A model generated the notes under the pieces. That model did not search any database. It was not told the DNA's origin and saw only the letters and a list, made by a program, of their open reading frames with translations. Made by a program: the position numbers and the translations under genes. This document shows positions 63,785-64,000 of a stretch of DNA of 64,000 nucleotides, piece after piece. Positions within the stretch are counted from its first letter, which is position 1, and every line of letters starts with the position of its first letter. Origin of the DNA: Zanthoxylum bungeanum (lineage: Eukaryota > Streptophyta > Magnoliopsida > Sapindales > Rutaceae). The stretch lies in assembly GCA_019454045.1 (NCBI GenBank), contig SKCR01023804.1, forward strand, positions 248,001 to 312,000, in the 5' to 3' direction.

Positions 63785-63872
63785 TGGTATATCGGATGGA
63801 AACCCGGACGTAAATTCCATAGCCGATTCCGAATGGACGGTAGTATGGTCTGCACTCGGGATACAATGCCAC
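63785..63872 (+). repeat. 88-bp block shared with the Copia B leader
   Basis: From tggtatatcrgatggaaac to cgggatacaatrcca the sequence matches 10538-10625 with only scattered mismatches by eye, in the same orientation, while flanking sequence differs. Confidence 0.8.
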
Positions 63873-64000
63873 GTACCACTTAAGATACACATATCTCGTC
63901 TCATCCAAATTTGTATTTGAGCATGTTCTAGTCTTTAGGTTATTTGTTTATTATTTAAAGCATGGTTTAATTTAGTTTGTCATTTTTTTGTTAAAACATG

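Overview
This is plant nuclear DNA, most likely from a dicot. It is AT-rich and packed with nested LTR retrotransposons and their solo LTRs, together with small hAT-like MITEs. The one ordinary host gene I can support is a five-exon cytokinin oxidase/dehydrogenase (CKX, closest to the CKX5 type) on the + strand at 46762-50080. All element boundaries and target-site duplications (TSDs) were read by eye. No identities or divergence times were computed.

Layout. 1-1645: AT-rich flank with an RNase H-like (LINE-type) remnant. 1646-6285: a 5'-truncated Ty1/copia element (Copia A: integrase, RT, RNase H, 3' LTR). 6343-6599: an hAT-like MITE. 7236 to about 33060: a Ty3/gypsy element of Tat type on the - strand (3' LTR remnant, then a deletion, RT, protease, gag, PBS and 5' LTR), broken up by later events. 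These are a Copia B block (7619-17905, LTR-internal-LTR-partial leader), a complete non-autonomous LARD-like copia element (17941-27019, TSD ctatc, no recognisable pol), and a solo LTR of the same LARD family (30018-32605).

33236-36469: an Athila-type gypsy deletion derivative with perfect TSD ggtgt. 36743-37230: a second hAT-like MITE. 37758-39069: a solo SIRE-like copia LTR with perfect TSD acaat. 39297-45854: a Tekay/Del-type chromovirus on the - strand, present as a tandem of two deletion derivatives that share a middle LTR, with perfect TSD aagaa. 45855-50570: CKX promoter, gene and 3' flank. 50571-52400: an LTR-like unclassified repeat. 52401 to about 62115: a degenerate Copia C element (LTR, PBS, long leader, gag, pol) with a solo LTR of its own family inserted in inverted orientation. 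62116-64000: a G-poor, C/A-rich LTR-like region, then a short block shared with the Copia B leader.

No operon-like or novel defence or metabolic system is visible. The most unusual material is structural. It includes the complete LARD beside a coding relative, the tandem Tekay derivative in which both copies carry the same deletion, a 16-bp filler-like duplication at the Copia B/gypsy junction, and several arrays of short palindromes or CCGG motifs inside LTRs. The CKX gene begins about 0.8 kb from the Tekay insertion, so its upstream regulatory region ends in transposon sequence.
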